From contig NC_087071.1 in the NCBI RefSeq assembly GCF_963678635.1, positions 47,534,889 to 47,598,888 on the forward strand: a stretch of DNA of 64,000 nt, read 5' to 3'. Positions 35,501 through 47,081 of this stretch are shown one piece after another. The notes under the pieces are model-generated. The model did not search any database, was not told the DNA's origin, and saw only the letters and a program-made list of their open reading frames with translations. This DNA is from Symsagittifera roscoffensis. Lineage: Eukaryota; Xenacoelomorpha; Acoela; Convolutidae. Both the position numbers and the translations under genes were made by a program. Position 1 is the first letter of the stretch; every line of letters begins with the position of its first letter.

Positions 35501-38500
35501 TTAAGAACTTTTTGGTTATCACTGAAATTAGTAATAGGCTATATCATTTCTTCCTAAGAAGAAACAGATGAAAAGAAAACATGAAAAGCAATTGTTACAC
35601 AGAGGCAAAGCTGAGCTTTGCAGCACTTGCGATATAGTGCAAGCGAAGAAATGCAAGCTAGAGAAAAATAAAGAGCGAAACCACTTGAAAGCAAAAAAAG
35701 AAAAAAAAATCTACCAAAACTTTTTATATTGGCCTCGACTGATGCTCTGTTTCACGATTAGACAGCCGACAAGCGAAATAAAGAGCGCTAATTAAGCAGT
35801 AGGAGACATTTGCCCAATGGCCACTAAACTGACAGTACTTGGGTAGACGCCGGATGAGCCGAAAACGAAATTGCCTTAAACAATAATGTTTCAGTAAAAA
35901 ATTTATAACAAAGTTTTAAAATTCAAATATTTTCAAAGCCGCTTACTCCTGGATTTTTAAAAGAAAATATGCAAACGACGCAATACAAGATGACTAAGTC
36001 AATTTGAAAAGCAGAAACTATTTAAGCAATTAAAATATTCAAAAGGCACTTATTCAAAACAGTTGATAAAATTACAAATTACAGAACGCATTTCAGAAAA
36101 GAAGCGAAGCTGTGCTTCGCAAGCAAAGGCAAAAACACCAAGAAGTATCTTCAAAAGGATCGAAACAGAAAGAGAAGCAAATGAAAAAAAATAATGAATT
36201 TGGAAAATAAATGACCTCAACAGGAAGTGAACATAAATTCTGTGGCTTTCAAGATTAAAAGTAGTCTACCATATGCCCTAAAAATTTCTGCCACTGGAAA
36301 CTTTTAGCATCCAGAGATAAGCAAAAAAAGCGACAAAAAGAGCTTAAAAATGCAAAAAAAATAAAAAAAATTTTGCATGTATAACTTTAGAGTAATGAAA
36401 TAAAAGCAACCACACTAAAGTTGCAACCAATAAATTGGAAGTTATGAAGCCAAAAAGTGTAAAAACAAAGCATTTCAAAAATTTCGCGATACTGAGTTGG
36501 AAAATTTCTGGAAAGGAGTTATTATTGTACTGTTGTATGAAAAAAATAGCTTTCTTCGGTTCATTTAATGAACTGAAAGTGCATCAACTGGGTTAACTTG
36601 CTAGTAACCGAATGTACAAACATATTTTTGTCTCAAATATGCTGCTTTGAAAGTGCCTTGTAGTATCACAGATCTCAACGCTTGCATAAAAAAGGGAAGT
36701 TGTTTAGACCAGAAAATTTTATGCTTTAGAAATAAAGCCGACGAAAATCAGAGGACAAAGAGTAGTCCGACACTTCAAGAGTTCCCAGCAAAATTTTCTT
36801 GTTCAACCAAGCATATTGAAAAAAGTCTCGATTAGAATCTTAAAGCACACACTGCAAATTGTTGAGCTTCCATCGGCTTTGTAAGAGCGTTGTTGCCAAT
36901 AAATTCTAGCTCCCGATTACACGTCGCACGACATTACTCTCGCCCTCTAAAAGAACAAATGAGCTGCACTTCGCAGACACAAGCATAAATCCCCAATATG
37001 AGCTATCAAATAACACACTGAGGCGAAGCCTGTATTACAAAACAGCCGTACAATACAAAACAGCCGCTTGCGATACAATACAAATTGAAAAAAAATGTAT
37101 GCACAAATGCCGAAATCTATCAAAATGAACAAAACTAGCTTTGAAAAAAACACATCCAGACAAAAGAAGAAAAATTAGCAAAAGAAGAAAACAAATCAAT
37201 CTCTAAAAACCGTCGAAAATACCTGCGCAGAAACCTTTCAATCCGAAAAAATTTCACCGAAGACTTGAAACATTTTAAAAGTAGTTACAACCCCACCCCC
37301 CTCAATACACACGCCGTGCGCATATACACTTTATTTGCTCATCAAATGAGGCATTATGAGGTCAATAAGCCGATATAATATAGGCCAAAAATTATAAAAC
37401 CAATAAAAAGAAAAAATGGAATTTTAAAAAAGACCTAAAAACTAAAAAAAAATTGTTAGAGCCCATCCCCTTCAAAATACACACGCACACCAAAAAATTC
37501 GCTCATTAAGAAACGCAAAATGAGGCCACTAAGCCGATATAATATAGACCGAAACTAATAGTACCGAAAAAAAAATGAAAAACAAAAAGGTAAAATTACA
37601 ACCAACATAAAAAGCAAATTGCGAATAGGGCGGAAATGGAAAATGCTAAATTAATCAAAATATTTCAGTTACAGTTTCCAATAGAGACCAAGAGATGAAT
37701 GAGCCCAGATAACAAAGTTAAATACGGAAAAAGTCTACCCGATTGCAATACCCTTGCTTATCGCAAGGGTAAGAAACGTGAAAAAAAAACCTTTCCGGAA
37801 ATAGAACCTTCTCCGTAGACCAACAAATTTCGAGCCAAATGCCTTAACAGTTGAGTTTTGTGCACTTACTGTCGGTCATATAACATCCACTGAAAAAGTG
37901 AGTGGCATTTACAAGACCAGCAACACAGATTCTAAAATTTGGTCCTTTTAAGAAAATCGCACTAATTTATGCAATTTAAGTTGGGAAAACTGGGAATTCG
38001 TAGTATAACACAAGTTTTTGGTTGCATAAACATTGAAGTATACGTACCATGAGAAATATATTCACAGAGGTGAACCAGCACTTGGCAATCAAAAAGTAGC
38101 AAACGGGAGCTTTAAAATGCAAAAAAAAGTAAAAAGCTTTGAAAACAGCAATTCGATTCCAAGCGTTAGTAGGAAGAATTGGCATGCCCCAAACACTAGC
38201 CAATAAAAAAAATACAAAACACTAAAAAAATCCAAAGCTAAAATGCTTTGCAGCATAAGCGCCACCAATTTTCTGAGCACTAATTTATGCGAGTTGGGTT
38301 GGAAAAATTAGGCTCCTTATATAAACACAGAGCAAGCTGGTTATCAGTTTAAACCTTTAAGAATTTCAAGAAACTCTTTAACTGCTAGCCCTAAAGGTTA
38401 TTCGCCTTATAATTGGCCTTAGAGGATCTTGTTGAAATTAAGCAAAATTTATGTTCAACATTCATTCAACTCTATCGACACGAGCATCGTGAATCTTGAT

Positions 38501-41500
38501 CGTCGTTTTCGAAGTTTCATCAAAGGAATTTATCAAAAAATGGTGGAGAAACTGTTGCTTTTCCAGCAGACCCAACTGTTAAATGAATCGATCAAATCAC
38601 TTGCCTTCCTTCCTCACACTGTTCTGGGCGGTGTTCGCCTCGTGGTGTCTGGCTGTGATGTGTCTGAGGGCACAGATCGCTGGCTCAGTCATGTCTGGCA
38701 CTGAGTTCTCCAGACACAGCTTCACAACTGCAACCAGACCCTGCACTCCGCTCACCTGAGAAGCAACAAAACATATTTATGAAGCATTATTTTTTATTGA
38801 TCAAAAGACTCTCCTTTTTTTATTGATCAAAAGGCTCCATCTCCTCACCTGCGATTTTTTTTGTAAAATTTGTTTATTCTACGATTTTTATTTTATCGTA
38901 AAATTAGTCTGTAACAAACATACTTATTCCCCATACTAATGATTAAATTTTAAGGACTACCAAACTAACTAAATGGCAAAACGTTAAGAAATAATGCCTT
39001 TCCTTTTTGTCAATAATCAGTACATCAGAGAAATATTCTTTCATTTAGCCACGTACCGAACATTTAGCTTTTGAGGGCTCTTTTTCCTCAACTCCCCTCC
39101 CTCTCCCCTACATCGCATGAGAATCGATTATTGTATGATGTAACGAGTGATTTTACAAGAGGCTAAGTATGAAGACCAATTATGTTAGTCAAAGCGTTAT
39201 CAGTCCGCACTTCTCTTAACAGTTTCTTAACAATTGGATAATGCAAACAATAATTTAAAAACTCGCAGGTGGTGAGTGGGTGGGGGGGGGGGGTTTGGTG
39301 TGGTAGGGAAAAGAGCTTGTTCAAGTTACGACTAGTCATTCATAGTATAATTAGACCAACCTGTGTGCAAACTGTCTTGTTTCTGCTGTTATTACAAGTG
39401 AGATTAGACAACACTCCCGATGAACAAGTAGCCCAACTCAGATCCCCACTCGACAGAAATGTGACTAACTTCTGAATCAGATTATCCACGTTGTCGTTCT
39501 TACTCGCCACGTCCGACAGGTTCCTTAAAGAAAAATGGAATTATAAATCGGATCAAAATATTTGTAACTAAACAATCAGAACTGATGAACGGAGTGAAAC
39601 TCTATCAGGACAATCAAAGTGATGAAAAATCCACAAAGCGCTTGTACGTTAACTTGCTACTTAGAAAATTCTCATATATAACATAGAGGCAAAGCCACAC
39701 ATCAGAAAAGCAAGTTAAGCAACAGCAAAAATAAGCAACAGAAGACGGAAAATCAGATGAAAAAAATTCACGTCAAAATTAGACAGAATTCGAGACTACG
39801 GATTCGTACTCTTAGACACCAAGGAGCAAGAATGCACATTGATAAAGCGGATATAGCTAGATCGTGCAGTTTATTCAAATGCACTCAAACCAACTTTGCG
39901 CTCATATGTGCGACTTTGCGAAATAGTGAGCTGACCTCATAACACTTCGATCACAAGCTTCCTTGTGTAACAAAGAACAGACATCATTGAACGAAAAAAA
40001 AACACATAGAGAGTCAAAAAACCTTAATGTCCACAGACAGTTGGACACTATGCTCTTATTCATGGGCGTCGGCTGCTGGGTGAGAAGTCCACCCAGAATC
40101 TGCATGGCACTTGTTTGGACCAACGTGACCTTCGCTTTTCCATTCACCGAGAGCACTTTGAGCAGCCGACTGCACGTCCACAACAGTTTCTCATACTCGG
40201 CCGAGCTCATGATTCGAATGAGTTCTTCCAACACTCCAGTTGAAGCAATTTCTTCTTTCACCTGGAACAGTCAAGTCTTTCTAGTTATTCCGCGCAAAAA
40301 GTTAACAATGCCACATACATCATTGTATGAAATGGCGACAATATATTATTAATACATTATAACTCAAAAGAGCAGATTTTAACATCAATGAACAAAACTC
40401 CTCAAAGTATTCCGGTTTAATTTTGAATTCTGTTTAAAAACAAACCTCTTCTAATCCATATGCTAGCATCTGTAGCGAGTCTGCAGCCAGTGCTAGGAAT
40501 TTGGCATTGTTGACCTTGAATAGCTGGGATATTTTGACCACTCCCCCTGCCTGGATGATCTTCTCCTTGGCTCCCTGCTGATGTAGGAGTAGATTGTGGA
40601 GACATGTCATGGAGAGGAACACCACTTTCTCCACCGATGAGCCTAATCAAACAGACAACAGACAACATAATAATAATCATTACATTTAATTGTTTTCAAT
40701 CTAACCTAATGGTACTTTATATGCATCAAATAAGCAAAATTATTCACTGACAATACATTGGGAGGACGCTATTAGACCTGAAGGCCTGTTTTCAAGCGCG
40801 CCAATCACTTCAAACTATCCGCATGTAAAGTTAATTTCAAAATACTGCCTAAATTCGTGTTCTTTTTACGACTTATTTGGCCAGAAAATAGTTTAAAAAA
40901 ATCCAGTTAAACTGAAAATGACTTTTGCATGCGTTGAAATGAGAAATATTAATCTTGGACGTTGAACTAGAAACTCCTGCAGTTTTTTTACAGCTCACGT
41001 GACATTGAATACTTGAGAGATGTATTATGAGATGTTGAGTGGTCATGATACTAGCCTAGTAGTTTGACGAGTAGAGGTATCACTCCCCCACTGTATATGG
41101 CCAGCAGACCCACACTGTTCCTGGACATGTTGCAGAGAGTGCTGCAGATGTTGATGCAATTCTCCGGCTGATTCGCTACACCAACACAGAGACATATAAA
41201 GATGTGTAAATTATTACACAAAAATGAAGTAATTGGCCAATTCTCTGCTAATAAACTCTGGTTCATCCATTTTTCCCAAAAATATAATTAAATGGGTAGA
41301 AAACAACAAGAAATTTTACGAAAAATTTGGCCTGAGAAAGTTCACTCCAATTTTTTGTCTTTGTACAAATTTCATCAACAGTTTCCAATTTCCTTTTCTA
41401 CAGTAATCCAATAAAGTATGGAGTCGCAATAGAAAGTTGACTTTTCATTTTCAAATGTCGGCACATGTAGTGTTCATTGACAAGATCTGTTGTGAATTGA

Positions 41501-44500
41501 GTGACCTGTTTGTAGTGATCCACACATGGCGGCCACTAGAGGGGCACTCTTGGCCATGGCCACTCTGCTGGCCTCCTTCTTCGACAGCTGGTTCACCATC
41601 AACTGGGCAGACGCCACTGAGGCCACATCTCTGCTGGTGAGGAGGCGGATCAGTTCAGGCGCCACTCGAACCACTAGGTCTGCATCATCCTTCAACACAA
41701 ACACACACTGCTCTTTACTTTTAGAGTTACTAAATTACAATTCATTTATTAGGTTTTACTTCAGTCTATTTCTTAACGGGATTCATAGATCGGTTGCTGA
41801 ACTTTCAGTTTCTGTCAACAATTACAAGGATTAATTAAAAAGTCGAATGATCATTTTTATTTAAGACAAAATTTGGTTATATCCCAGCAAAAAATACATC
41901 AAATGAATGACCCGCATTTGCTGTTAACACATTGTCCAAATTACTGATGTTTCCAGATAACTTTTGCAATGCGTCAACCAAAAACGTTACTAATTTCAAT
42001 TTCTAGGATAAGTTCATAGGTAACACGTTACTCGGTGAGATCAACTTACATTTATCATGCCCACTCTAATACAGGAAAATGTAGTTTTCAAAACAAGTAA
42101 ATAAAATGAGCTCAAAAATGATCAACAAAATATGAACTAGTTAGAAACTACAAGGGCGTAACGCCATTTATAAATTGAGGATTCATTTCAAGGTAAAAAA
42201 AATTGCAGAATTATTACGGAACTTCATTATGAAAATCACTTTCTCAGTTTCAGTTACATGACTTGTAGATCATAGCTTCTTGTAGTTAACAGGTTTCGAA
42301 ATACCGGCGGAAATTCCATTCCAAAATGTGCCTACTTATGGTCTATATAACATTAGTAAATATACTATTTCCATTTCCTATACCAGGTAGATTCACAGGA
42401 CAGCCAGTTCAATCCGGGTTTCTGGCTTTAAACTGGTACTCCTTTTAAGAACTTTAGTCTTTTAGAACAGGAGTTCGACCAGGTGTTTACCGAGGAAAAC
42501 TCTTATTTCGAATAATGTTTAAATAATCTTATTACGAACTATCAAGTTTCAGTTGGTAATTACATTTAAAATTGGTTTTACCCAACTTATCTGATCTTTT
42601 AAGCGAATGCTTTCAGAAAACTAAAGTATATTAATCTCATAAATTCACAGAGGAAGCATCGGATGATATGAATGGACGCAACGATAGACAGACTTCTCAA
42701 TGATCCAATTAACTGAGACTGTTTTGATCAAGCAGAAACATAAAAGCTCATTGCATGTACTCCAATGACTCATCAGGCGACATTTAGTCTTCTTCAGTAG
42801 TTATTACTTGGAAGTCAAAATTCATGCACTCCTTCATACAAAAAAAGAATCGATTATGAATTGAATCGCCGTGAATTGAATATAGCACGTTTCATCTGCT
42901 TAAAATTTAGCACACAAAGCCCGTAAGAGGCGCGATATGTGAGATCCATAATAACAAGTAAAACAAGTATAAAAAAGAACAACGATAGCCGGTTACTGTG
43001 CAAGTAGCACAGTATGTTCCGACCACAGTCTTAAAAAATACAAAAATGTTTTCTCAAATTGGTGTCGTTTTTTATCTGCAAGTTGTGATTAAAAAAATCT
43101 GAACGAAATAATAGAATTTAAGGCATATTTGAGAGTCATAGCAAAATAGGTCAATTGGAAAACACTTCTTGAAGAAAAACGACTAGAAAAACAAAAAAAA
43201 ATTTTCGAAATTTTTTGCGGAAGTTTTTTGATTTTTCAAGTTTTTGATTCCCAATGTTGCACAAAACACTCCAAAAACTACCTTTACTTGAGTAAAACTA
43301 AGTTTTCACGGCTTAAACAAGATATTGTTATTACTAACTACCTTACTAAGTAACTCGAAATCAAAATTTTCAAACCGGTTTTTCTCGACACTGGTTTAGC
43401 GTGGTAGCTGATTTAGCGTGAAAAACAAAAAGCAACAAAAACTAAAACACAATGGTCGGAACAACAATTGAAAGGTGGGGAAAGAGCCCAGGCAACATGC
43501 ATGTAGTGTTGTTCTGCTTTAGTATATGTTCTAGTTGTCTGGGTTACCTGGTAGTTGAGTATGCCAGTGACTGCCTGTTTCAACATGTGGCTCGGCTCAC
43601 TCAGCTTCTGCACTGCAGTGGGGTTCGAGGGGTCCCTCTGGGGATAGGGGAACACTGTGCCCGACTCCAGGGTCTCCGGGAAGATAGCAGCCCGCACTCT
43701 CTGTGTCCTCGTCTGCGCCAACTGTGTGTTGATGTCACTCACCTGTTGAACATATCATCACAAGCTTCAACAATAATCTCTATACTTTTTTGAAGCTACT
43801 TAAGCCATAGTAATACTAATACAAGCAGAGTCAGTTGCTGAGCAAGCTGCACCGACTCTTCCGCCCACCGTTATTTAAAAAAAAATAGTAAACTTTGTAT
43901 AATTATTTTGCGCCGTTTTTTGCGCGCCACATGGGAAGAGGCAGAACAGGGTCTTTTTATAGTTTTCTTTTGGTAAAACTAAGATTTTACACAGAGGCAA
44001 AGCTGCGCTCTGCAAACACTTGCGAGAACACGACCAAAACGCAACTCTATCAAGTCAAATAAGAAAAAGTAGAATTAAGCCTCGAATTAGCAAAAACTCG
44101 GCTACGTGTCGGATTCGAATCTTCGATCGGCGAGGTCCCATTTGTACGAAAACTCATTTGTACCAAAAAAAAAATTGGTCCCATTAGTAAAATGATTCAA
44201 CTCAGTTTCTGATTCGTCGAATTGTGAGCCAATGAATTATTATATTAACTGTCTACTGTTCAAACAAGAAACCAACAGCAGAATAGAGACCGCCGCAGTC
44301 GCGCCATTATGTTGCGGGCTTACCAACAGAGGGTAGGACCATTTACAAAAATTAGAGCCAAAATCATTACGCCCGCCCAACGGCGACCATACACCAAAAG
44401 CTTAAAACAGTCGGCTTATTAGTCTTTTGTCCAGTTGGACATTTTTGGGTACTAAAGCGATTGATTTTTTTAATTTGGTACAAGCGGGACTGATTTATCA

Positions 44501-47081
44501 TTTTGGTACTCGTGAATATCCACCGTGCGAAACTAGCAAATTTGAGTCTCACGCACTAACCACTCCGCCACGGATGCTAAAATCCTCAAACACTAGCCAA
44601 CAATTAATTAGGCAGCTGCATATGCTAATAAATTGCCATAAGTAGCACCAGATACAAAAAGACACAATTTAGCATGTAATAAATTGGAAAGCACAAACCC
44701 AATTTTTGTAGAAATTAAGCATTTCAAAAAAATGCGAGATACGTTGAGTTTTAAAAAATGTTCTAAAAACGAGCTTTTAATTACAGTATTGAAATTGTTT
44801 GAAACTTTTTTTCGGTTCATTTGATGATTTACAAATGCATCAGATGTGTTAACTTTTTACTGACCGAATGTCAAAGAACATCTGATATTATACTGCTACA
44901 GCAGCCTACCGATTCAAAAGTGCCACCAAAAGTAGAACTTTTATTTGCGACTTAGGTTCGATAAAAAAGAAATTTACCAACACTTCTATAAATAGCCTAT
45001 AAAAACCATTTTTCATTAGACAGACGTTATATTTGAGTTAGCTTTCATGAAAATTTATCCGCCTTTTGTTAATACAGGACTAGAGCAGCAAAGCATGGGA
45101 TCCCCATGAACTCGTTAGCTTTCGTCTCTGATGCAATGTTCACAAATTTTGCTTATTAGATATTCAACTTACTCCATAGAAAAAAATCGACTCACTGGCA
45201 ATTAGATTGAAAAGCAGAAAATTCGAAACAATTTTTCTCGTGAGAAAATATTAGAAACTTTTAAATGTCGCTCGAATTATGATTGAAAAGGCTTCAATAT
45301 GATATACCACACAACAAATTTTGATCATTATGTGGAGTACCTGGTTTTGCGCGAAAAAAGTTCAAGAGCACACCCGAAGACAAAATTGATCCCTCCGTCC
45401 AGTTGTCGGCAAAAATAAAATGAACATAAAAATGGCACACTTAGACTCTTTCTGTTTATAACCCCCCAACCCAATATGACGAAGAGATTTCATGTATCTT
45501 TTGCTAACAATTATTTGGCTATTTCTGTGCGAGACCAATTGCTTGATTTTCTGATTCACTTCAGAAGAAATTTTTTATTTCCGGCAAAATTTGAGACGAT
45601 TATGCACTTCGTAAACACAAACAGGAAAAACCCAAAAAGTAGATTCAAAGAGGTTAAAAAAACTATTTTGAAAAAATTTAAAAGATAAATGAATTTGAAA
45701 AACAAATCCCAGTTACGGTAATCGAACCTCAATCCTTGGGTATCCAAGCATTCAAGGCAACTGCACAACACAAATGTGCCGCTGACGCTTACAAAAATGA
45801 AACACAAGAGAAACATAATGTGGAGACCACGTGATAATAAACTGCCAATACTATGCAAGGAAAGTGCCACCCAAAATGAGATGACCTGAGGTGGAAAAAA
45901 GGACTTGATAATGTAACACAATGCTCGCGAGATGTCTTGTGTAAATTGAGAGTTTAGCAGCGGGATAACTCTACTATATCTTCAAGTAATGCGAGTAACT
46001 AACGCCAGTTTTTATTTAGAATCATTTTTAAGAATTGACTTACTTGAAAAATCTAAAAGATGCGATCCAAATTAATTGTTCAAACAAATTGTTTAAGGCA
46101 ATTATTATCGAAATAGTGTTGCTCCATTCCCTTAAAGACGAATATGACTGTTTAAATCCGTTGTTTTGTCCACAAACTTGGTTTTCCGGTATTTCGTTTT
46201 TTTTTTTCAGAAAAAAATCAGGCAGTGATTTGTACAGAGGTATATTTTAACGCTTTTGTTGCCTTCCTTTTGGCAAAACTAGAAACAATTCTTTTCTGGA
46301 TATTGTTTTTTCGCAACAAATATGGTTGCAACCTCAAGTGATGCTCGCGTTGCACCTTGAATCAGGGCGGTTCGAATCCGCGTGAGAAAGAAGGTAGATC
46401 CGCTTCTGCTTCTATTAATTATTTCCGATTTTCAATGACATATTGTAGTTTCAAACGCTAAAAGAACCGAGCCCGACGCCTGATTAAGACACAGATTTCA
46501 CGGTACGAACAAGTGTTAAACTTGCTTTTAAATGGGCATGTTAATGGTGTATTCGACAGCTAGTAGTCAATAAATGAGGGCAAGTCACCTACCTTATATG
46601 TTAATAGATGCTATATTATTGAGCCAACCAACCGAAGATAACAAAAAGTTATCAAGTATCCACAGAAAGCCAAGTAAACAAAAGCCATTGTTTCATATAT
46701 AAGACCAAAAAAGTCCAAAAGATCTATTGACTAAAAATTGGTTAGAACTAAGAGAGCTGAACTTCAAATCGAGATCTCGATCTCCAATCCACGTATACTT
46801 TTCGATGATTTAGCTGGCAAATATGTAAACGATATTTTAAAGTCAGAGTTAGACGGGAATGAAAATTCATAAAGTGTAAGTTATAACATGTATATCTGTC
46901 TACTCCACCCAACTTTGCTGACCTGTTGAGCAGTGAAACCCTGTCCGAAGTTGTTCTCCCAGGTGCCAGAAGTAGTCCCATTGGACAGAAGGGGACCAGG
47001 TGGGGACTGCTGGGAGGAGGAGGGGGAGGAGGATGAGGCCATGTTAGCACCACTAGAACGTGAAGCTGTAGCCATCGCCAT
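26441..47081 (-). CDS. CTNNB1: Beta-catenin/armadillo homologue, 14 coding exons, 738 aa from the internal ATG
   Basis: The product is the adherens-junction and Wnt effector protein that bridges cadherin to alpha-catenin and co-activates TCF/LEF. Joining 14 exons (listed separately) gives one open frame with consistent phases. From ATG 47081: a Ser-rich N-terminus (1-53), the helix with [15 protein letters not shown] and the alpha-catenin-binding segment (about 54-130), armadillo repeats (about 130-655) with hallmark peptides [50 protein letters not shown] and [12 protein letters not shown], then a short tail of about 80 residues ending GSDL, like the PDZ ligand DTDL of other beta-catenins. 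Lys residues equivalent to the TCF-contacting pair ([15 protein letters not shown]) are kept. It is strongly diverged, with a shorter C-terminal activation domain. No DSG-type phosphodegron is visible. HGH1 lies immediately upstream on the same strand. Plakoglobin or an adhesion-specialised paralogue cannot be excluded. Confidence 0.93.
26967..27991 (+). mobile_element. pogo/Tigger-type DNA transposon, internally deleted, in the last beta-catenin intron
   Basis: The left end CAGTAAAATCTCGATTTAGC and the right end (inverted, CAGTCAAATCTCGATTTAGT) begin inverted repeats that run about 270 bp inward. TA flanks both ends (26965-26966, 27992-27993). The interior codes for the N-terminal part of a pogo-type transposase only, followed by a few residues of its C-terminus. 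The DDE catalytic core is missing, so the element needed a transposase from elsewhere. Confidence 0.88.
27239..27600 (+). pseudogene. pogo-type transposase remnant, DNA-binding part only
   Basis: About 90 codons match the CENP-B/pogo DNA-binding region: a first helix-turn-helix (HAIISAYNE ... [20 protein letters not shown]) and a Tc5-type second one ([16 protein letters not shown]). After a deletion and frame change near 27500, [13 protein letters not shown] resembles the far C-terminal end of the family before stops. The catalytic domain between them is absent. Confidence 0.8.
28000..29700. other. Beta-catenin intron 13 remainder
   Basis: AT-rich with no coding content. A hairpin-bearing repeat fragment (GCTGAGCAAGCAGC near 28737) is related to those at 29930 and 42990. 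Confidence 0.4.
29712..29839 (-). CDS. CTNNB1: Beta-catenin exon 13
   Basis: Residues 658-699 plus two bases. [11 protein letters not shown] matches the helix after the armadillo core. Acceptor TGTGTGCAG, donor TTCAG|GTAGGG. Confidence 0.9.
29905..29975. repeat. Short dispersed repeat with CTGTGC-AAGTA-GCACAG hairpin
   Basis: GCTGTGCAAGTAGCACAG forms a 6-bp perfect stem. The same word with its context (GG(C/T)(C/T)(G)GT before, ATGTTCC after) occurs at 42980-43030, and eroded forms are near 28730 and 43835. Function unknown. Confidence 0.55.
30340..30690 (-). repeat. Dispersed tRNA-related repeat, copy with intact boxes
   Basis: On the minus strand an A box TGGCTGAGTGG and a B box GGATCGAATCC are about 50 nt apart, as in tRNA-derived SINEs. 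The repeat is bounded on the plus strand by CAAAGCTGTGCTCCGC at the left and GAGTTAGGTTGGAAAAAAA at the right. Relatives are seen in other introns of this gene and in HGH1. It is not a functional tRNA gene: the arms do not fold cleanly. Confidence 0.6.
31071..31183 (-). CDS. CTNNB1: Beta-catenin exon 12
   Basis: Residues 620-657. [20 protein letters not shown] and [12 protein letters not shown] correspond to repeat 12. Donor CACAG|GTAACA. Confidence 0.92.
31695..31837 (-). CDS. CTNNB1: Beta-catenin exon 11
   Basis: Residues 572-619 plus one base. [20 protein letters not shown] and [18 protein letters not shown] match repeat 11. Acceptor TGTGTAG, donor GGAAG|GTACAG. Confidence 0.93.
33300..33672. 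mobile_element. hAT-type MITE, copy 2, in a beta-catenin intron
   Basis: Shares with copy 1 the blocks TTTTGAGATATC, TTTTTCTAAGGCGCC, ATGCTAATT, AAAACGC and GAGAGCTCAGAAAA, and ends CCTAGATCCGCCCCTAC. The left terminus is a long C run and is degraded. Open frames inside it are spurious. Confidence 0.7.
33865..34015 (-). CDS. CTNNB1: Beta-catenin exon 10
   Basis: Residues 522-571 plus two bases. [20 protein letters not shown] is the diagnostic repeat-10 peptide. Acceptor TTCCTCCTAG, donor CATCAG|GTGAGA. Confidence 0.93.
34302..34457 (-). CDS. CTNNB1: Beta-catenin exon 9
   Basis: Residues 470-521 plus one base. [19 protein letters not shown] matches armadillo repeat 9 of the family. Acceptor AATTGTAG, donor GACAG|GTGAGT. 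Confidence 0.93.
34490..38600. other. Large beta-catenin intron 8 with nested repeats
   Basis: No exon was recognised. It has several copies of the GCGAAGCTGTGCTTCGC-type hairpin repeat (near 34565, 35600, 36105, 36960, 37020), a 28-bp triplication at 34812-34899 and an A/T-only stretch of AATAATAAAT words at 34900-35045. Confidence 0.5.
34812..34899. repeat. 28-bp tandem repeat, three units
   Basis: Three identical units starting AAATTAAGACTGCTTTCTAC, at 34812, 34840 and 34868. Confidence 0.9.
38605..38755 (-). CDS. CTNNB1: Beta-catenin exon 8, ends in a GC donor
   Basis: Residues 420-469 plus one base. [18 protein letters not shown] is unmistakable beta-catenin. The donor is GAAG|GCAAGT, the usual form of a GC-AG intron; using the nearby GTGATT would shift the frame. 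Confidence 0.9.
39361..39523 (-). CDS. CTNNB1: Beta-catenin exon 7
   Basis: Residues 365-419. [28 protein letters not shown]: armadillo repeats 6-7, with the second TCF-contact Lys region. Donor ACACAG|GTTGGT. Confidence 0.92.
40023..40261 (-). CDS. CTNNB1: Beta-catenin exon 6
   Basis: Residues 286-364 plus two bases. [20 protein letters not shown] and NCLWTLR mark armadillo repeats 5-6. Acceptor TGTTCCAG, donor TTAAG|GTTTTT. Confidence 0.93.
40446..40642 (-). CDS. CTNNB1: Beta-catenin exon 5
   Basis: Residues 220-285. [22 protein letters not shown] and [18 protein letters not shown] are armadillo repeats 3-4, including the Lys of one TCF-contact site. Donor GAAGAG|GTTTGT. Confidence 0.93.
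41056..41175 (-). CDS. CTNNB1: Beta-catenin exon 4, ends in a GC donor
   Basis: Residues 180-219 plus one base. [20 protein letters not shown] aligns with THNLSHHREGLLAIFKSGG-type armadillo sequence. The exon must end CTACTAG with a GC donor (GCTAGT), because only this joins in frame to the next exon as [10 protein letters not shown]; the GT two codons later breaks the frame. Confidence 0.85.
41506..41689 (-). CDS. CTNNB1: Beta-catenin exon 3
   Basis: Residues 119-179 plus one base. [19 protein letters not shown] continues the alpha-catenin-binding helix into armadillo repeat 1; [10 protein letters not shown] is a family hallmark. Donor ACAG|GTCACT. Confidence 0.93.
41700..43545. other. Beta-catenin intron 2
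   Basis: No coding content. A copy of the CTGTGC-AAGTA-GCACAG hairpin repeat is at 42980-43030. Confidence 0.4.
43548..43742 (-). CDS. CTNNB1: Beta-catenin exon 2
   Basis: Residues 54-118. Acceptor TTCAACAG and donor CTACCAG|GTAACC. Contains [16 protein letters not shown] and [13 protein letters not shown], the conserved helix that begins the alpha-catenin-binding site. Phase 0 at both ends. Confidence 0.93.
43990..44985 (-). repeat. Dispersed tRNA-related repeat interrupted by a 400-bp insertion
   Basis: It starts on the plus strand with ACACAGAGGCAAAGCTGCGC and ends with GACTTAGGTTCGATAAAAAA, like other copies. The B-box half (GGATTCGAATC on plus, 44112-44122) and the A-box half (on minus TGGCGGAGTGGTTAGTGCG, about 44548-44566) are separated by foreign sequence at about 44128-44525. 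Confidence 0.55.
45700..45800 (-). repeat. tRNA-like module
   Basis: The minus strand has a B-box-like GGTTCGATTACC preceded by a D-arm-like GTTGTGCAGTTGCC. Partial, probably a relic of the same or another tRNA-derived repeat. Confidence 0.35.
45990..46920. other. Beta-catenin intron 1 (left part)
   Basis: No exon recognised. GGCGGTTCGAATCCGCG at about 46367 resembles a T arm, without a matching D arm. Confidence 0.35.
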
